Part shown: piece after piece, positions 18,479 through 26,585 of the stretch
Layout: each line of letters opens with the position of its first letter
How positions within the stretch are numbered: position 1 is the stretch's first letter
Source: Pseudomonas sp. JQ170C
GTDB lineage: Bacteria; Pseudomonadota; Gammaproteobacteria; Pseudomonadales; Pseudomonadaceae
Direction of reading: 5' to 3'
NCBI RefSeq assembly: GCF_035581345.1
Contig: NZ_CP141608.1
Coordinates: forward strand, 4,184,501 to 4,248,500
Length of the DNA stretch: 64,000 nucleotides
The notes under the pieces: generated by a model
Database searches by the model: none
Told to the model about the DNA's origin: nothing
What the model saw: only the letters and a program-made list of their open reading frames with translations
Position numbers and translations under genes: made by a program

Positions 18479-18699
18479 GATCTTCTCCAAAAACCGGGCG
18501 CGCATTCTACCCGACTTGGGCCGGCTTCACATTAAGCAGGCGCTCCTACAGACTATTCCGACGACAGACTGCCCGATTACAACTCGATACAAGCACAATG
18601 CTTTCATCCGCCGTCGGCAAACGGCTAAGCTTAAGCAATGTCACCCCAACAGTGCTGGCTCCGCCGTCACTTTTCATGGTCAAACTGCCCGGAAGTCTC

Positions 18700-20628
18700 A
18701 TGCGCAGCCGCCTGTTCAGCCTAGTTTCCTGCCTGCTTCTCTCGGCCTCCGTGGCCAGCGTCGCCCAGGCCACCGATATCACCGTACAACGCCAATACTA
18801 CGACGAGGCCAAGCGCGCCCTGGCCAAGGGCGACAAGGGCCCGTACCTGCGCTACGCCCAGGCGCTGCGCGACTACCCGCTGACGCCCTACCTCGCCTAC
18901 GACGAGCTGACCGCACGGCTCAAAAGCGCCAGCAACGAAGAAATCGAGAAATTCCTCGCCGCCCACGGCGACCTGCCCCAGTCCAACTGGATGAAATTGC
19001 GCTGGTTGCGCTGGCTGGCCGAACGTGGCGACTGGGCGACCTTCAACCGCTACTACGATCCCAAGCTGAATTTCACCGAACTCGATTGCCTCAATGGTCA
19101 ATACCAATTGAGCCACGGCCAGCGCGCCGAAGGCTTCGCCACCGCCGAGAAACTCTGGCTGGTGGGCAAGTCGCAACCGGCCGCCTGCGACGCCCTGTTC
19201 AACCGCTGGGCCGCCGAAGGCCAGCTCACCGAACAGAAGCGCTGGGACCGTATCAAGCTGGCCGCCCAGGCGCGCAACTATGCCTTGGCCACTGCCCTGA
19301 CCAAAGACCTCACCACCCTCGCCCCCCAGGGACGCCTGTTGGTAGACGTGGCGCAAAAGCCGCAACTGCTCAACCAACCCGGCCGTTTCGTTCCCGTCAA
19401 CGAGGCGATGTCCGACGTGGTCAGCCTGGGCCTGCGGCGTCTGGCGCGTCAGGACCCGGAGCGGGCCATGAGCCTGCTGGATGACTACGCCAACCGCATG
19501 CATTTCTCCCGCGATGAAAAAGTCGCGATCGCCCGGGAAATCGGCCTGACCCTGGCTCGCCGCTATGACCCGCGCGCCCTCGACCTGATGACCCGCTACG
19601 ACCCTGAGCTGCGCGACAACACTGTCACCGAATGGCGGCTGCGTCTGCTGCTGCGCCTGGGCCGCTGGGAAGATGCCTACGAGCTGACCAAGCGCCTGCC
19701 CCAGGACCTGGCCAGCAGCAACCGCTGGCGCTACTGGCAGGCCCGCAGCCTTGAGCTGGCCCAGCCGAAGAACCCGCAGATTCCAATGCTGTACAAGACG
19801 GTGGCCCGTGAGCGTGACTTCTACGGCTTCCTCGCCGCCGACCGTGCGCAGACCCCGTATCAACTGAACAACAAGCCACTGGTGCTGAGCCAGGCACTGA
19901 TGAACAAAGTGCGCAACACCCCCGGGATCCGTCGCGCGCTGGAGTTCCATGCCCGCGGCCAGATCGTCGATGGGCGTCGCGAGTGGTACTACGTCAGCCG
20001 CCACTTCAACCGCGACGAAATGGTTGCCCAGGCCAAGCTTGCCTACGATATGCGCTGGTACTTCCCGGCCATCCGTACCATCAGCCAGGCGCAGTATTGG
20101 GATGACCTGGATATCCGCTTCCCGATGGCCCATCGCGACACCCTGGTCCGCGAAGCCAAGGTGCGCGGCCTTCATTCGAGCTGGGTGTTCGCCATCACCC
20201 GCCAGGAAAGTGCCTTCATGGAAGATGCGCGCTCCAGCGTCGGCGCCAGCGGCCTGATGCAGCTGATGCCGGCCACCGCCAAAGAAACCGCGCGCAAGTT
20301 CAGCATCCCGCTGGCCTCACCGGCACAGGTGTTCAATCCGGACAAGAACATCCAGCTGGGTGCGGCCTACCTGAGCCAGGTGCACAGTCAGTTCAACGGT
20401 AACCGAGTGCTCGCTTCCGCGGCCTACAACGCCGGTCCGGGACGCGTGCGGCAGTGGCTACGCGGCGCCGACCACCTGAGCTTCGATGTGTGGGTCGAGT
20501 CGATCCCGTTCGATGAAACCCGGCAATACGTGCAGAACGTGCTGTCGTACTCGGTGATCTACGGGCAAAAACTCAACTCGCCGCAGCCACTGGTTGACTG
20601 GCACGAGCGGTACTTTGACGACCAGTGA
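18700..20628 (+). CDS. slt: Soluble lytic murein transglycosylase Slt
   Basis: A 642-aa periplasmic enzyme. Residues 1-20 are a signal peptide (SRLFSLVSCLLLSASVASVAQA). The long alpha-helical U domain follows, and the C-terminal lysozyme-like domain has the catalytic Glu503 in ITRQESAFMEDARSSVGASG and the motifs GLMQLMPATAKE and AAYNAGPGRVRQW. It cleaves the MurNAc-GlcNAc bond to give 1,6-anhydro ends, products that NagZ degrades after uptake. The ATG at 18700 is chosen because it leads straight into the signal peptide and has GGAAG upstream; the frame is open from 18598. Length matches family-1A Slt70. Confidence 0.95.
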   Translation: MRSRLFSLVSCLLLSASVASVAQATDITVQRQYYDEAKRALAKGDKGPYLRYAQALRDYPLTPYLAYDELTARLKSASNEEIEKFLAAHGDLPQSNWMKLRWLRWLAERGDWATFNRYYDPKLNFTELDCLNGQYQLSHGQRAEGFATAEKLWLVGKSQPAACDALFNRWAAEGQLTEQKRWDRIKLAAQARNYALATALTKDLTTLAPQGRLLVDVAQKPQLLNQPGRFVPVNEAMSDVVSLGLRRLARQDPERAMSLLDDYANRMHFSRDEKVAIAREIGLTLARRYDPRALDLMTRYDPELRDNTVTEWRLRLLLRLGRWEDAYELTKRLPQDLASSNRWRYWQARSLELAQPKNPQIPMLYKTVARERDFYGFLAADRAQTPYQLNNKPLVLSQALMNKVRNTPGIRRALEFHARGQIVDGRREWYYVSRHFNRDEMVAQAKLAYDMRWYFPAIRTISQAQYWDDLDIRFPMAHRDTLVREAKVRGLHSSWVFAITRQESAFMEDARSSVGASGLMQLMPATAKETARKFSIPLASPAQVFNPDKNIQLGAAYLSQVHSQFNGNRVLASAAYNAGPGRVRQWLRGADHLSFDVWVESIPFDETRQYVQNVLSYSVIYGQKLNSPQPLVDWHERYFDDQ

Positions 20629-20633
20629 TTGAA

Positions 20634-20667
20634 TGAAGCATCGCGGGGCAAGCCCCGCGATGCTTCA
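20634..20667. repeat. REP-like palindrome after slt
   Basis: TGAAGCATCGCGGGGC (20634-20649) pairs perfectly with GCCCCGCGATGCTTCA (20652-20667) over a two-base loop. It contains the REP core and separates the convergent slt and MOSC genes. Confidence 0.8.
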
Positions 20668-20678
20668 TCAGCTACACG

Positions 20679-21482
20679 CTACTCCAGCACCGTCACCGCC
20701 ATTCCCACCTCCAACACCCCACTACCATCAGCCACCAGGTTCTGCCCGAACAGCACATCCCCCTCCTTCTGCCGGTACGTCTTGAGCGTCGCCAGGGGTT
20801 CGCGGTCGGCACTGCGCTCGCCGGTCTGCGGGTCAATGGTGGTCAGGATGCAGCGCTCGCACGGCTTGAGCACACGAAACTCCATCTCGCCGATGCGGAT
20901 GCGTTTCCAGCCGTCTTCGGCAAAGGGGCCGGCCCCTTCCACCACCAGGTTGGGACGAAAACGCAGCATCTCCAGCGGGCGACCAACACGCTGCACCAGG
21001 TCATCGAGCGACGCCTGGCCGATCAGCAACAGGGGGAAACCGTCGGCAAAGGCCACTCGATCACTGTTCAGGCCGTAGCCATTAGGCAAGTAGCGAGTGC
21101 GCTGCTCAGGCACATGGACCAGGCGGACATCCTTGCCAATGAATTCGCTGAGCCACTGCGCCGCGTCGTCACCGGCATCCGGCACGCGCAAGGTGTCGCG
21201 CCAGATGAGGACGCCACGCAGGTTGCTGTCACCCTCAGGGACCGGCACATGCAGCGACTCGCGCCCTGGAGCGTCCAGGACCAGCCCGCCGTCAGCGGCA
21301 TAAGTCGCCGACAGCTGGCTCATCTGTGGATAGGCACGCTGGGTCAGGAAGCGCCCGTTATCGCGTTCCACCAGCATCCAGCGACGGTCCCCGCTCAATC
21401 CCAGCAGATCCAGCGGGGACGATTGCAGCGCCTGGGCGCGTGCGGACTTGAGCGGGTAGCGGTAAAGAGCACTCAGACGCAT
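20679..21482 (-). CDS. MOSC domain-containing protein (YcbX/mARC type)
   Basis: A 267-aa protein with the MOSC N-terminal beta-barrel (LSALYRYPLKSARAQ...LSGDRRWMLVERDNGRFLTQR) and a MOSC domain. The cysteine expected to hold the molybdenum cofactor is in KPCERCILTTIDPQTGER. Relatives YcbX and mARC reduce N-hydroxylated bases and amidoximes. YcbX usually has a C-terminal ferredoxin domain; this protein ends after MOSC, so it would need a separate electron donor. The molybdopterin genes moaB and moeA are 7 kb away. No signal peptide. Confidence 0.88.
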   Translation of the reverse strand: MRLSALYRYPLKSARAQALQSSPLDLLGLSGDRRWMLVERDNGRFLTQRAYPQMSQLSATYAADGGLVLDAPGRESLHVPVPEGDSNLRGVLIWRDTLRVPDAGDDAAQWLSEFIGKDVRLVHVPEQRTRYLPNGYGLNSDRVAFADGFPLLLIGQASLDDLVQRVGRPLEMLRFRPNLVVEGAGPFAEDGWKRIRIGEMEFRVLKPCERCILTTIDPQTGERSADREPLATLKTYRQKEGDVLFGQNLVADGSGVLEVGMAVTVLE

Positions 21483-21527
21483 TTCGAGCAGCCTTGCTTG
21501 AGGGTCGGAGGCCTAGCTTATACCGAC

Positions 21528-22463
21528 TCAGACCGTCACTTCATCCAGCATCAGGCGCTGGCGCACCACATCGACCAGCTTGTCGGGCTGGAACTTGGAG
21601 AGGAAGTTGTCACAGCCGACCTTTTTCACCATCGACTCGTTGAAGCTGCCGGACAGCGACGTGTGCAGCACCACGTACAACGAACGCAGGCGTGCGTCGC
21701 TGCGAATCTCGGTGGTCAGGCGATAGCCGTCCATTTCCGGCATCTCGGCATCGGTGAAGACCATCAGCAGCTTTTCGCAAACATTCTCCCCGGCATCCGC
21801 CCAGCCCTTGAGCAGACGCAGCGCCTTGAGACCATCACTGGCAACGTGCATCTTCACACCCAGCTGGGACAAGGTATCGCGCAACTGGGCCAGGGCGACG
21901 GAAGAATCATCCACCAGCAGCACCTCACGGCCACGGGCACGGGCCATCACCGGATCCTCGAGTTTTTCACGGGAGACCCTGGCGTTGTATGGCACGATTT
22001 CGGCCAGCACTTTTTCGACGTCGATGATCTCTACCAACTGATCGTCGACCTTGCTGATTGCCGTCAGGTAATGCTGGCGACCGGCACTGGAAGGCGGCGG
22101 CATGATGGCCTCCCAGTTCATGTTGACGATACGGTCCACCCCACCCACCAGGAACGCCTGCACCGAGCGGTTGTACTCGGTGACGATGATGGTGCTGCCT
22201 GGACCGGGAGCAATCGGACGCATGCCGATGGCCTGCGAAAGATCGATCACCGGCAAGGTCTGCCCGCGCAGGTTGACCACGCCGCACACGAAGGGGTGCC
22301 GTTGCGGCATCAAGGTCAGCTTGGGCATCTGCAGCACCTCCTGGACCTTGAACACGTTGATCGCGAACAACTGACGGCCAGCCAGGCGAAACATCAGGAT
22401 TTCCAGTCGGTTCTCACCTACCAGCTGCGTTCTTTGGTCTACGGTGTCGAGAATGCCAGCCAT
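21528..22463 (-). CDS. cheV: Chemotaxis coupling protein CheV
   Basis: A 311-aa protein made of a CheW-like domain (residues about 15-165; FAINVFKVQEVLQMPKLT, GVVNLRGQTLPVIDL) and a C-terminal receiver (about 180-305; EVLLVDDSS, phosphoacceptor Asp in MVFTDAEMPEMDG, KFQPDKL). CheV links receptors to CheA and is adjusted by phosphorylation. The ATG at 22463 has GGGGATT upstream. A FliA-type promoter lies 49-75 bases upstream, tying it to the flagellar regulon. Confidence 0.95.
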   Translation of the reverse strand: MAGILDTVDQRTQLVGENRLEILMFRLAGRQLFAINVFKVQEVLQMPKLTLMPQRHPFVCGVVNLRGQTLPVIDLSQAIGMRPIAPGPGSTIIVTEYNRSVQAFLVGGVDRIVNMNWEAIMPPPSSAGRQHYLTAISKVDDQLVEIIDVEKVLAEIVPYNARVSREKLEDPVMARARGREVLLVDDSSVALAQLRDTLSQLGVKMHVASDGLKALRLLKGWADAGENVCEKLLMVFTDAEMPEMDGYRLTTEIRSDARLRSLYVVLHTSLSGSFNESMVKKVGCDNFLSKFQPDKLVDVVRQRLMLDEVTV

Positions 22464-22511
22464 TGAAGAATCCCCAGGCGTGTTCAAAAAAAGAATGAAT
22501 CCAATGGCCCT

Positions 22512-22538
22512 GTATCGGCCAGATCGCACGCAGCTTGA
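22512..22538 (-). promoter_or_regulatory. Candidate FliA (sigma-28) promoter of cheV
   Basis: On the minus strand: -35 TCAA (22538-22535), 15 bases, -10 GCCGATAC (22519-22512). The consensus is TAAA-N15-GCCGATAA. The same two elements with the same spacing precede the aer-like gene at 44840-44866. Confidence 0.7.
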
Positions 22539-22811
22539 CCCCAGAAGAAAATGCGTCGTCGAGCATTGATGTCATTTTACCATCATGCTTTACTGCGCTC
22601 ACTCCCACCCTGTCGCGATTGCCTCCAAAGGGTCGCGTTCAAAACACCCCATCAGGGAAACCCCTAGTGACAATCGGGCGAGACCTGATGTTCGCGCTTT
22701 CCATTAGCCATTAATGTGACACCATTCTCATTGCATGAACGGAGTCAGGCTTTTGTCAGCGATCGCCGCATTGTCGCCAACCCTTGCTCCAGCCCTGTGT
22801 GCTGGAGGCAA

Positions 22812-23312
22812 ATGATGACTATCGACTCACTGAACAGCAGCGCCCTGCAGGATTTCCTGGTCGATGCCCAGGTCCTGCTGACCAAGGCCGAAGAATGCCT
22901 GCAGCACCTGGAACTGATCGACAACGATCCGGATGCCTGCCACTGCCTGAACGACACGCTCGCCACCCTGGTCGCCCGTGCCCAAGGGCTGGAATTGCTG
23001 GAAGTGGCCGGCTACTGCAGACAACTGCAGCAGTTGCTGGCGTCTGCGCAGGCACCGGTACACCTGCCCGAAGGTGCGCTCACGGCGATTCAAGACTGTT
23101 TGACGCTGCTGGCCTGGCAATTGGAGCTGGTCGATCCGCGTACCGGGCGCCTGAACCTGGACACCGAAGAGCAAGTGGTGCTGCTCGACAACCTGGCAAC
23201 CGCCCTGCACCCACCCCAAGCCTGCGCGTCCTGCACCCTGGACATGAGCCCCTGCGAGCACCCTGCCCAGGCGCCCAAAATGGCCATCGAGCGCTCAACT
23301 ACGGTCAACTAA
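22812..23312 (+). CDS. Degenerate Hpt-like hypothetical protein
   Basis: A 165-166-aa protein. Residues 10-80 look like the alpha-helical CheA-P1/Hpt fold: LQDFLVDAQVLLTKAEECL, LNDTLATLVARAQGLELLE, VAGYCRQLQQLL. The phosphorylation motif AHTLKG is absent, with DTLATL in that region, so it cannot be phosphorylated in the usual way. A Cys-containing tail (CASCTLDMSPC) follows. Two adjacent ATGs (22812, 22815) follow GGAGG; 22815 has the better spacing. Divergent from cheV and upstream of a histidine kinase pair, it could be a docking or decoy partner in chemotaxis, which is inference. Confidence 0.65.
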   Translation: MMTIDSLNSSALQDFLVDAQVLLTKAEECLQHLELIDNDPDACHCLNDTLATLVARAQGLELLEVAGYCRQLQQLLASAQAPVHLPEGALTAIQDCLTLLAWQLELVDPRTGRLNLDTEEQVVLLDNLATALHPPQACASCTLDMSPCEHPAQAPKMAIERSTTVN

Positions 23313-23756
23313 GTGACATTAGTACGCTATTTGCGTCGTGCAGTTCACCGTTATGTGCGCCGCATATTAAGGTAGAACTTTCACTGCACGCCGATCACTT
23401 CTCCACGCTGGCGAAACTGCTGATTTAATTCATCTTGTAAAAGTTTCTAGCGCTTTTAGCTGATGGCAAAGTGCTAGACCCTTGTGCGTCCCGGAACGCC
23501 CATACCGGCCCGTAAAACCTGATGATTCAGACAGTTACAGGAGTCCGCGACCATTTGTAGATGAAGTGTTACCATGCGCACCGCCGAATGACTTTTACAC
23601 TTGGGCTGAACGCTCTTTTCGATTACTTCACTTGCCACAAGCATTCATCAACGCGCCCGGTAACGACCGTCAACTATTATTGAAGGCAATACGGCAACGC
23701 CTCTAGCTTGGCCCTTGCAAGACTTCGACAGCGAAATTTCAGTGGCTTCATTTCCT
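23313..23756 (+). other. 444-base intergenic region ahead of the kinase gene
   Basis: A+T richer than its surroundings. It contains an imperfect inverted repeat at 23446-23478 and several short open frames without ribosome sites. No gene is supported. It presumably carries the promoter of the histidine kinase gene. Confidence 0.5.
23446..23478. promoter_or_regulatory. Long inverted repeat
   Basis: TCTAGCGCTTT (23446-23456) and AAAGTGCTAGA (23468-23478) pair over 11 bases with one G-T wobble, loop 11 bases. No T tract follows, so an operator or mRNA structure is more likely than a terminator. Confidence 0.4.
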
Positions 23757-24647
23757 ATGCTCACAAGCCTCAAGACATTCACGCACTGGCGTCCCGGGGC
23801 CGCCCTGTTGCGCTGGTCGACCGCGCTTCTGTGCCTGGCCTCGATCATCGCCAACCTGGTGCTGTACCTGGCCGGCCAACCGATGACTGCCGGCGTGATG
23901 GCACTGCACACGGTCGCGATGTTGAGCATTGGCTGCCACCTGCGCCACTGGGCCCGCACGATTGCCCTGCGTCCGGCCGAACTTGCCGATCGCCTGCTCA
24001 AGGTCCAGGAGAACGAGCGCCAACGCCTTAGCCGCGAACTTCACGATGAAATCGGTCAGTTGCTGACTGCAGCCAAACTCCAGGCCGGTTGGCTGCAGCG
24101 GCGCGCGCCGGACGAGCTGCAGGCGCAATGCAGCACCCTGCTCAGCACGCTGGATGACACCCTGGCCAACGTGCGCGACGTCTCGGCCATCCTCAACCCT
24201 CGCCAACTTGCCAGCCTGGGGCTGGAAGCCAGTTTACGCGCACACTTGCTGCGAACCCTGGAGAATACCAACGTCAATTGGAGCCTGGAGTGCCGCCAGC
24301 GCCTGGGCGGCGTTCCCGAGGATATGGCCATCGCAGCCTTTCGCATCACCCAGGAAGCGGTGACCAACATGCTGCGCCATGCACGCGCCGGTAATCTGCG
24401 GGTAGGTATCCAGCGCCTGCCCGAAGGCCTGTCATTGACGATCAACGATGATGGCCAGGGGTTTACACCCGCCAGCAACCCCGCCGACGAAGGGCAGCGC
24501 GGCATGGCCGGCATGGCCGAGCGAGCCAGCCTGCTCGGTGGCAAACTGTCGGTCTGCAGCCAGCCAGGCCAAGGCACCCGGATCCAGGCGCTGTTTCCCT
24601 GGCCACCCCGCACCCTCGAACGCGCCAAGACAAGTACCGCCCCATGA
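23757..24647 (+). CDS. NarX/DegS-type histidine kinase
   Basis: A 296-aa membrane kinase of the HisKA_3 class. Two membrane segments lie at residues 17-39 and 43-61, joined by a very short loop, so there is no periplasmic sensor domain. The dimerisation helix carries the phosphorylated His96 in RLSRELHDEIGQLL. The HATPase domain has ITQEAVTNMLRHARA (N box), INDDGQGF (G1) and GMAGMAERASLLGG (G2). The ATG at 23757 is chosen; the frame extends a further 14 codons with only a TTG. Its last bases overlap the response regulator gene by 4, so the two are translationally coupled. The signal is unknown; perhaps membrane state or a partner protein. Confidence 0.9.
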   Translation: MLTSLKTFTHWRPGAALLRWSTALLCLASIIANLVLYLAGQPMTAGVMALHTVAMLSIGCHLRHWARTIALRPAELADRLLKVQENERQRLSRELHDEIGQLLTAAKLQAGWLQRRAPDELQAQCSTLLSTLDDTLANVRDVSAILNPRQLASLGLEASLRAHLLRTLENTNVNWSLECRQRLGGVPEDMAIAAFRITQEAVTNMLRHARAGNLRVGIQRLPEGLSLTINDDGQGFTPASNPADEGQRGMAGMAERASLLGGKLSVCSQPGQGTRIQALFPWPPRTLERAKTSTAP

Positions 24648-25303
24648 CCTGTAAATTGCTGCTGGTGGACGACCACTCACTGATTCGCGCCGGCGTTCGC
24701 GCCCTGGTGTCGGACATCCCCGGATATACAGTGGTTGGCGAGGGTGACGATGGCAGCCAGGTCATCGAGCTGGTCGAGCAACTGGACCCGGATATCGTGC
24801 TATTGGACATCTCCATGCGCTCGACCAGCGGCCTGCAAGCCCTCAGTTGCCTGCGCGCCAGCGGCTGTCGTAGCAAGGTGCTAATCCTGTCGATGCACAC
24901 CGACCCCGAACTGATCATGCAGGCCCTGGAAAGCGGCGCCCATGGCTATCTGCTCAAGGACACCACGGCCACCGAGCTGGAACAGGCGCTGGCGGCGCTG
25001 CGCAGCAACGAGCGCTACCTGAGCCCGGCGATTGCGCATACCGTGATCAACCAGGCCCTGCTGCGCGCCCAGACCAGCAAGCCCCCCGCCTCCGAAAACC
25101 ACAATTTGACGGCACGCCAGCTGGAAATCCTGCGCCTGATCGTGCGCGGCAAGTCCACCCGCGAAATTGCCCAGGGGCTGGGGTTGAGCATCAAGACGGT
25201 AGAGACCCACCGCTCACAGATCATGAAACGCCTGCAGATCTACGACGTTGCAGGCCTGGTCCTGTTCGCCGTACGCGAACAGATCATCAGCCTCGACGAC
25301 TGA
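24644..25303 (+). CDS. LuxR/NarL-family response regulator
   Basis: A 219-aa regulator with a receiver domain (LLLVDDHSLIRAGVRAL, phosphoacceptor D55 in IVLLDISM, Lys in YLLKDT) and a C-terminal LuxR helix-turn-helix (LTARQLEILRLIVRGKSTREIAQGLGLSIKTVETHRSQIMKRL). The start codon overlaps the kinase stop as ATGA, the classical cognate-pair arrangement. The last 17 bases overlap the convergent lipid kinase gene. Targets unknown. Confidence 0.93.
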   Translation: MTCKLLLVDDHSLIRAGVRALVSDIPGYTVVGEGDDGSQVIELVEQLDPDIVLLDISMRSTSGLQALSCLRASGCRSKVLILSMHTDPELIMQALESGAHGYLLKDTTATELEQALAALRSNERYLSPAIAHTVINQALLRAQTSKPPASENHNLTARQLEILRLIVRGKSTREIAQGLGLSIKTVETHRSQIMKRLQIYDVAGLVLFAVREQIISLDD

Positions 25304-26186
25304 GTAACGGCGACCCGGCCGGCAGGTGTACCCGCAACGCCGATGCCAACACCTCAAAACGCAAGCTGTCACTCTGCAGTGGCTCACCGTCCAGGTTGAT
25401 GTCCAGGCCTTGCGAACTCTTGATCTCGACCCAGGGCAGGCGCGCCCGCACAAACAGGTTTTCAAGGCCCAGGCCATCGCTGAGCAGGTTGCGCAAGGTA
25501 CTGACCATTTCCTGCGGGGCCGGCAGAATGCTGATATCCAGCAGCCCATCATCCACCTGCGCCTCGGGGCACAGCACGTGTCCACCCCCTGCCTGCCGGC
25601 CGTTGCCAATGCCTAGCGCCAGCAGGTCACCTCGCCATTGAAAATCCGGGCCGTGCAATTCCACCGAAGCCGCACTGAGCTCGCTGAAACGGGACAAGCC
25701 GGTGAACAGATAGGCCGCGGCGCCCAAAACCTTCTTCAGGTCTTCAGACGTATTGGCCGTGACCTGACTCCCAAAGCCGCCCGTGGCCATGTTGAGAAAC
25801 ACCTGCTCACCGACCTGCCCCAGGTCGATGGCTGTGGCGGGCACCTCCAGCAATGCCAACGCCTCCTCAGGTTCAAGTGGCACGCCGGCGGCGCGGGCGA
25901 AGTCATTGGCGGTCCCCAGGGGCAAGAGCACCAGACTGGCCTGGGTACGGGCCCGGGCCATGGCTTCGGCGACATCACGCAGGGTGCCATCCCCCCCGCC
26001 CGCCACCAGGTGGCCATACCCGCCGGCCAAGGCCTCTTCGACCAGACGAGCGGCATCGCCCCCCTCCCACGTCACTCGCACATCCAGCTGCCAGCCACGT
26101 TCACGCTGGGCGACAACGGCCGCGCGTACCTGTTCGTTCATGGCCTGCTTGCCATGCAGGATCATCAAAGCCTTGCGCTGCGCCAT
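25287..26186 (-). CDS. YegS/DgkB-type lipid kinase
   Basis: A 299-aa member of the diacylglycerol/sphingosine kinase catalytic family. The nucleotide-binding signature GGGDGTLRDVAEAM and the LPLGTANDFARAAGVP motif are intact. E. coli YegS phosphorylates phosphatidylglycerol in vitro. The ATG at 26186 begins MAQRKALMILHGKQ, the usual N terminus. No membrane segment. Its 3' end overlaps the convergent response regulator gene by 17 bases. Confidence 0.92.
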   Translation of the reverse strand: MAQRKALMILHGKQAMNEQVRAAVVAQRERGWQLDVRVTWEGGDAARLVEEALAGGYGHLVAGGGDGTLRDVAEAMARARTQASLVLLPLGTANDFARAAGVPLEPEEALALLEVPATAIDLGQVGEQVFLNMATGGFGSQVTANTSEDLKKVLGAAAYLFTGLSRFSELSAASVELHGPDFQWRGDLLALGIGNGRQAGGGHVLCPEAQVDDGLLDISILPAPQEMVSTLRNLLSDGLGLENLFVRARLPWVEIKSSQGLDINLDGEPLQSDSLRFEVLASALRVHLPAGSPLLSRRG

Positions 26187-26585
26187 CGTCTTCCCCCACA
26201 CGTTTTAAGAAGCCTCAAGCGTATGTCGACAACGAGGCATCGGCTAATGCTGCACATCCGGCTGGCCATGTAACGAAAAATTCCCAGGCCTTTACATCGG
26301 CCACATTGTAACTATGGTCATCTAGACGCAACATTCGACAAAATATTGGCCATACTTAATACAGAGAAAAATTCCGTCATTTTATTGACTTTTGACACAT
26401 TAAAAAACCGACGCGATCAACCGGATCATGATCGAAGTACACAGTGGCGAATATCTGGGCGAGGACGACATCGTGCGCTTTACTGATAGCTACGGACGCG
26501 CCAGGGAGCCAGCCATCGGCTGACATCCCGGGCGCGTCCTTGTTGTCTGCATGTCGTCACCGGCCCGGCAATAGAGGAAGGGGTC
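26187..26585 (+). other. 399-base intergenic region
   Basis: A+T rich from about 26270 to 26420, including a good -35 hexamer TTGACA at 26392-26397 without a convincing -10. It contains a 31-codon open frame described separately. Otherwise it is the divergent spacer between the lipid kinase and glycosyltransferase genes. Confidence 0.5.
26428..26523 (+). CDS. Possible 31-aa small protein
   Basis: ATG to TGA, encoding MIEVHSGEYLGEDDIVRFTD and eleven more residues ending REPAIG. Codon choice resembles the flanking genes, but the ribosome site is weak (GGA close to the ATG). It follows the TTGACA hexamer and is 62 bases upstream of the glycosyltransferase start, so it could be a leader peptide. 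No homologue known to me. Confidence 0.3.
   Translation: MIEVHSGEYLGEDDIVRFTDSYGRAREPAIG

Noticed and set aside
22701..22716. A shared 16-mer (also at 63809-63824) as proof of a common operator
   Set aside because: About one such pair is expected by chance in 64 kb; kept only as a low-interest observation.
23482..23706. A 74-codon open frame between the Hpt-like and kinase genes
   Set aside because: It starts at GTG with no ribosome site, its codon use is unlike the neighbours and it has no recognisable sequence; treated as intergenic.
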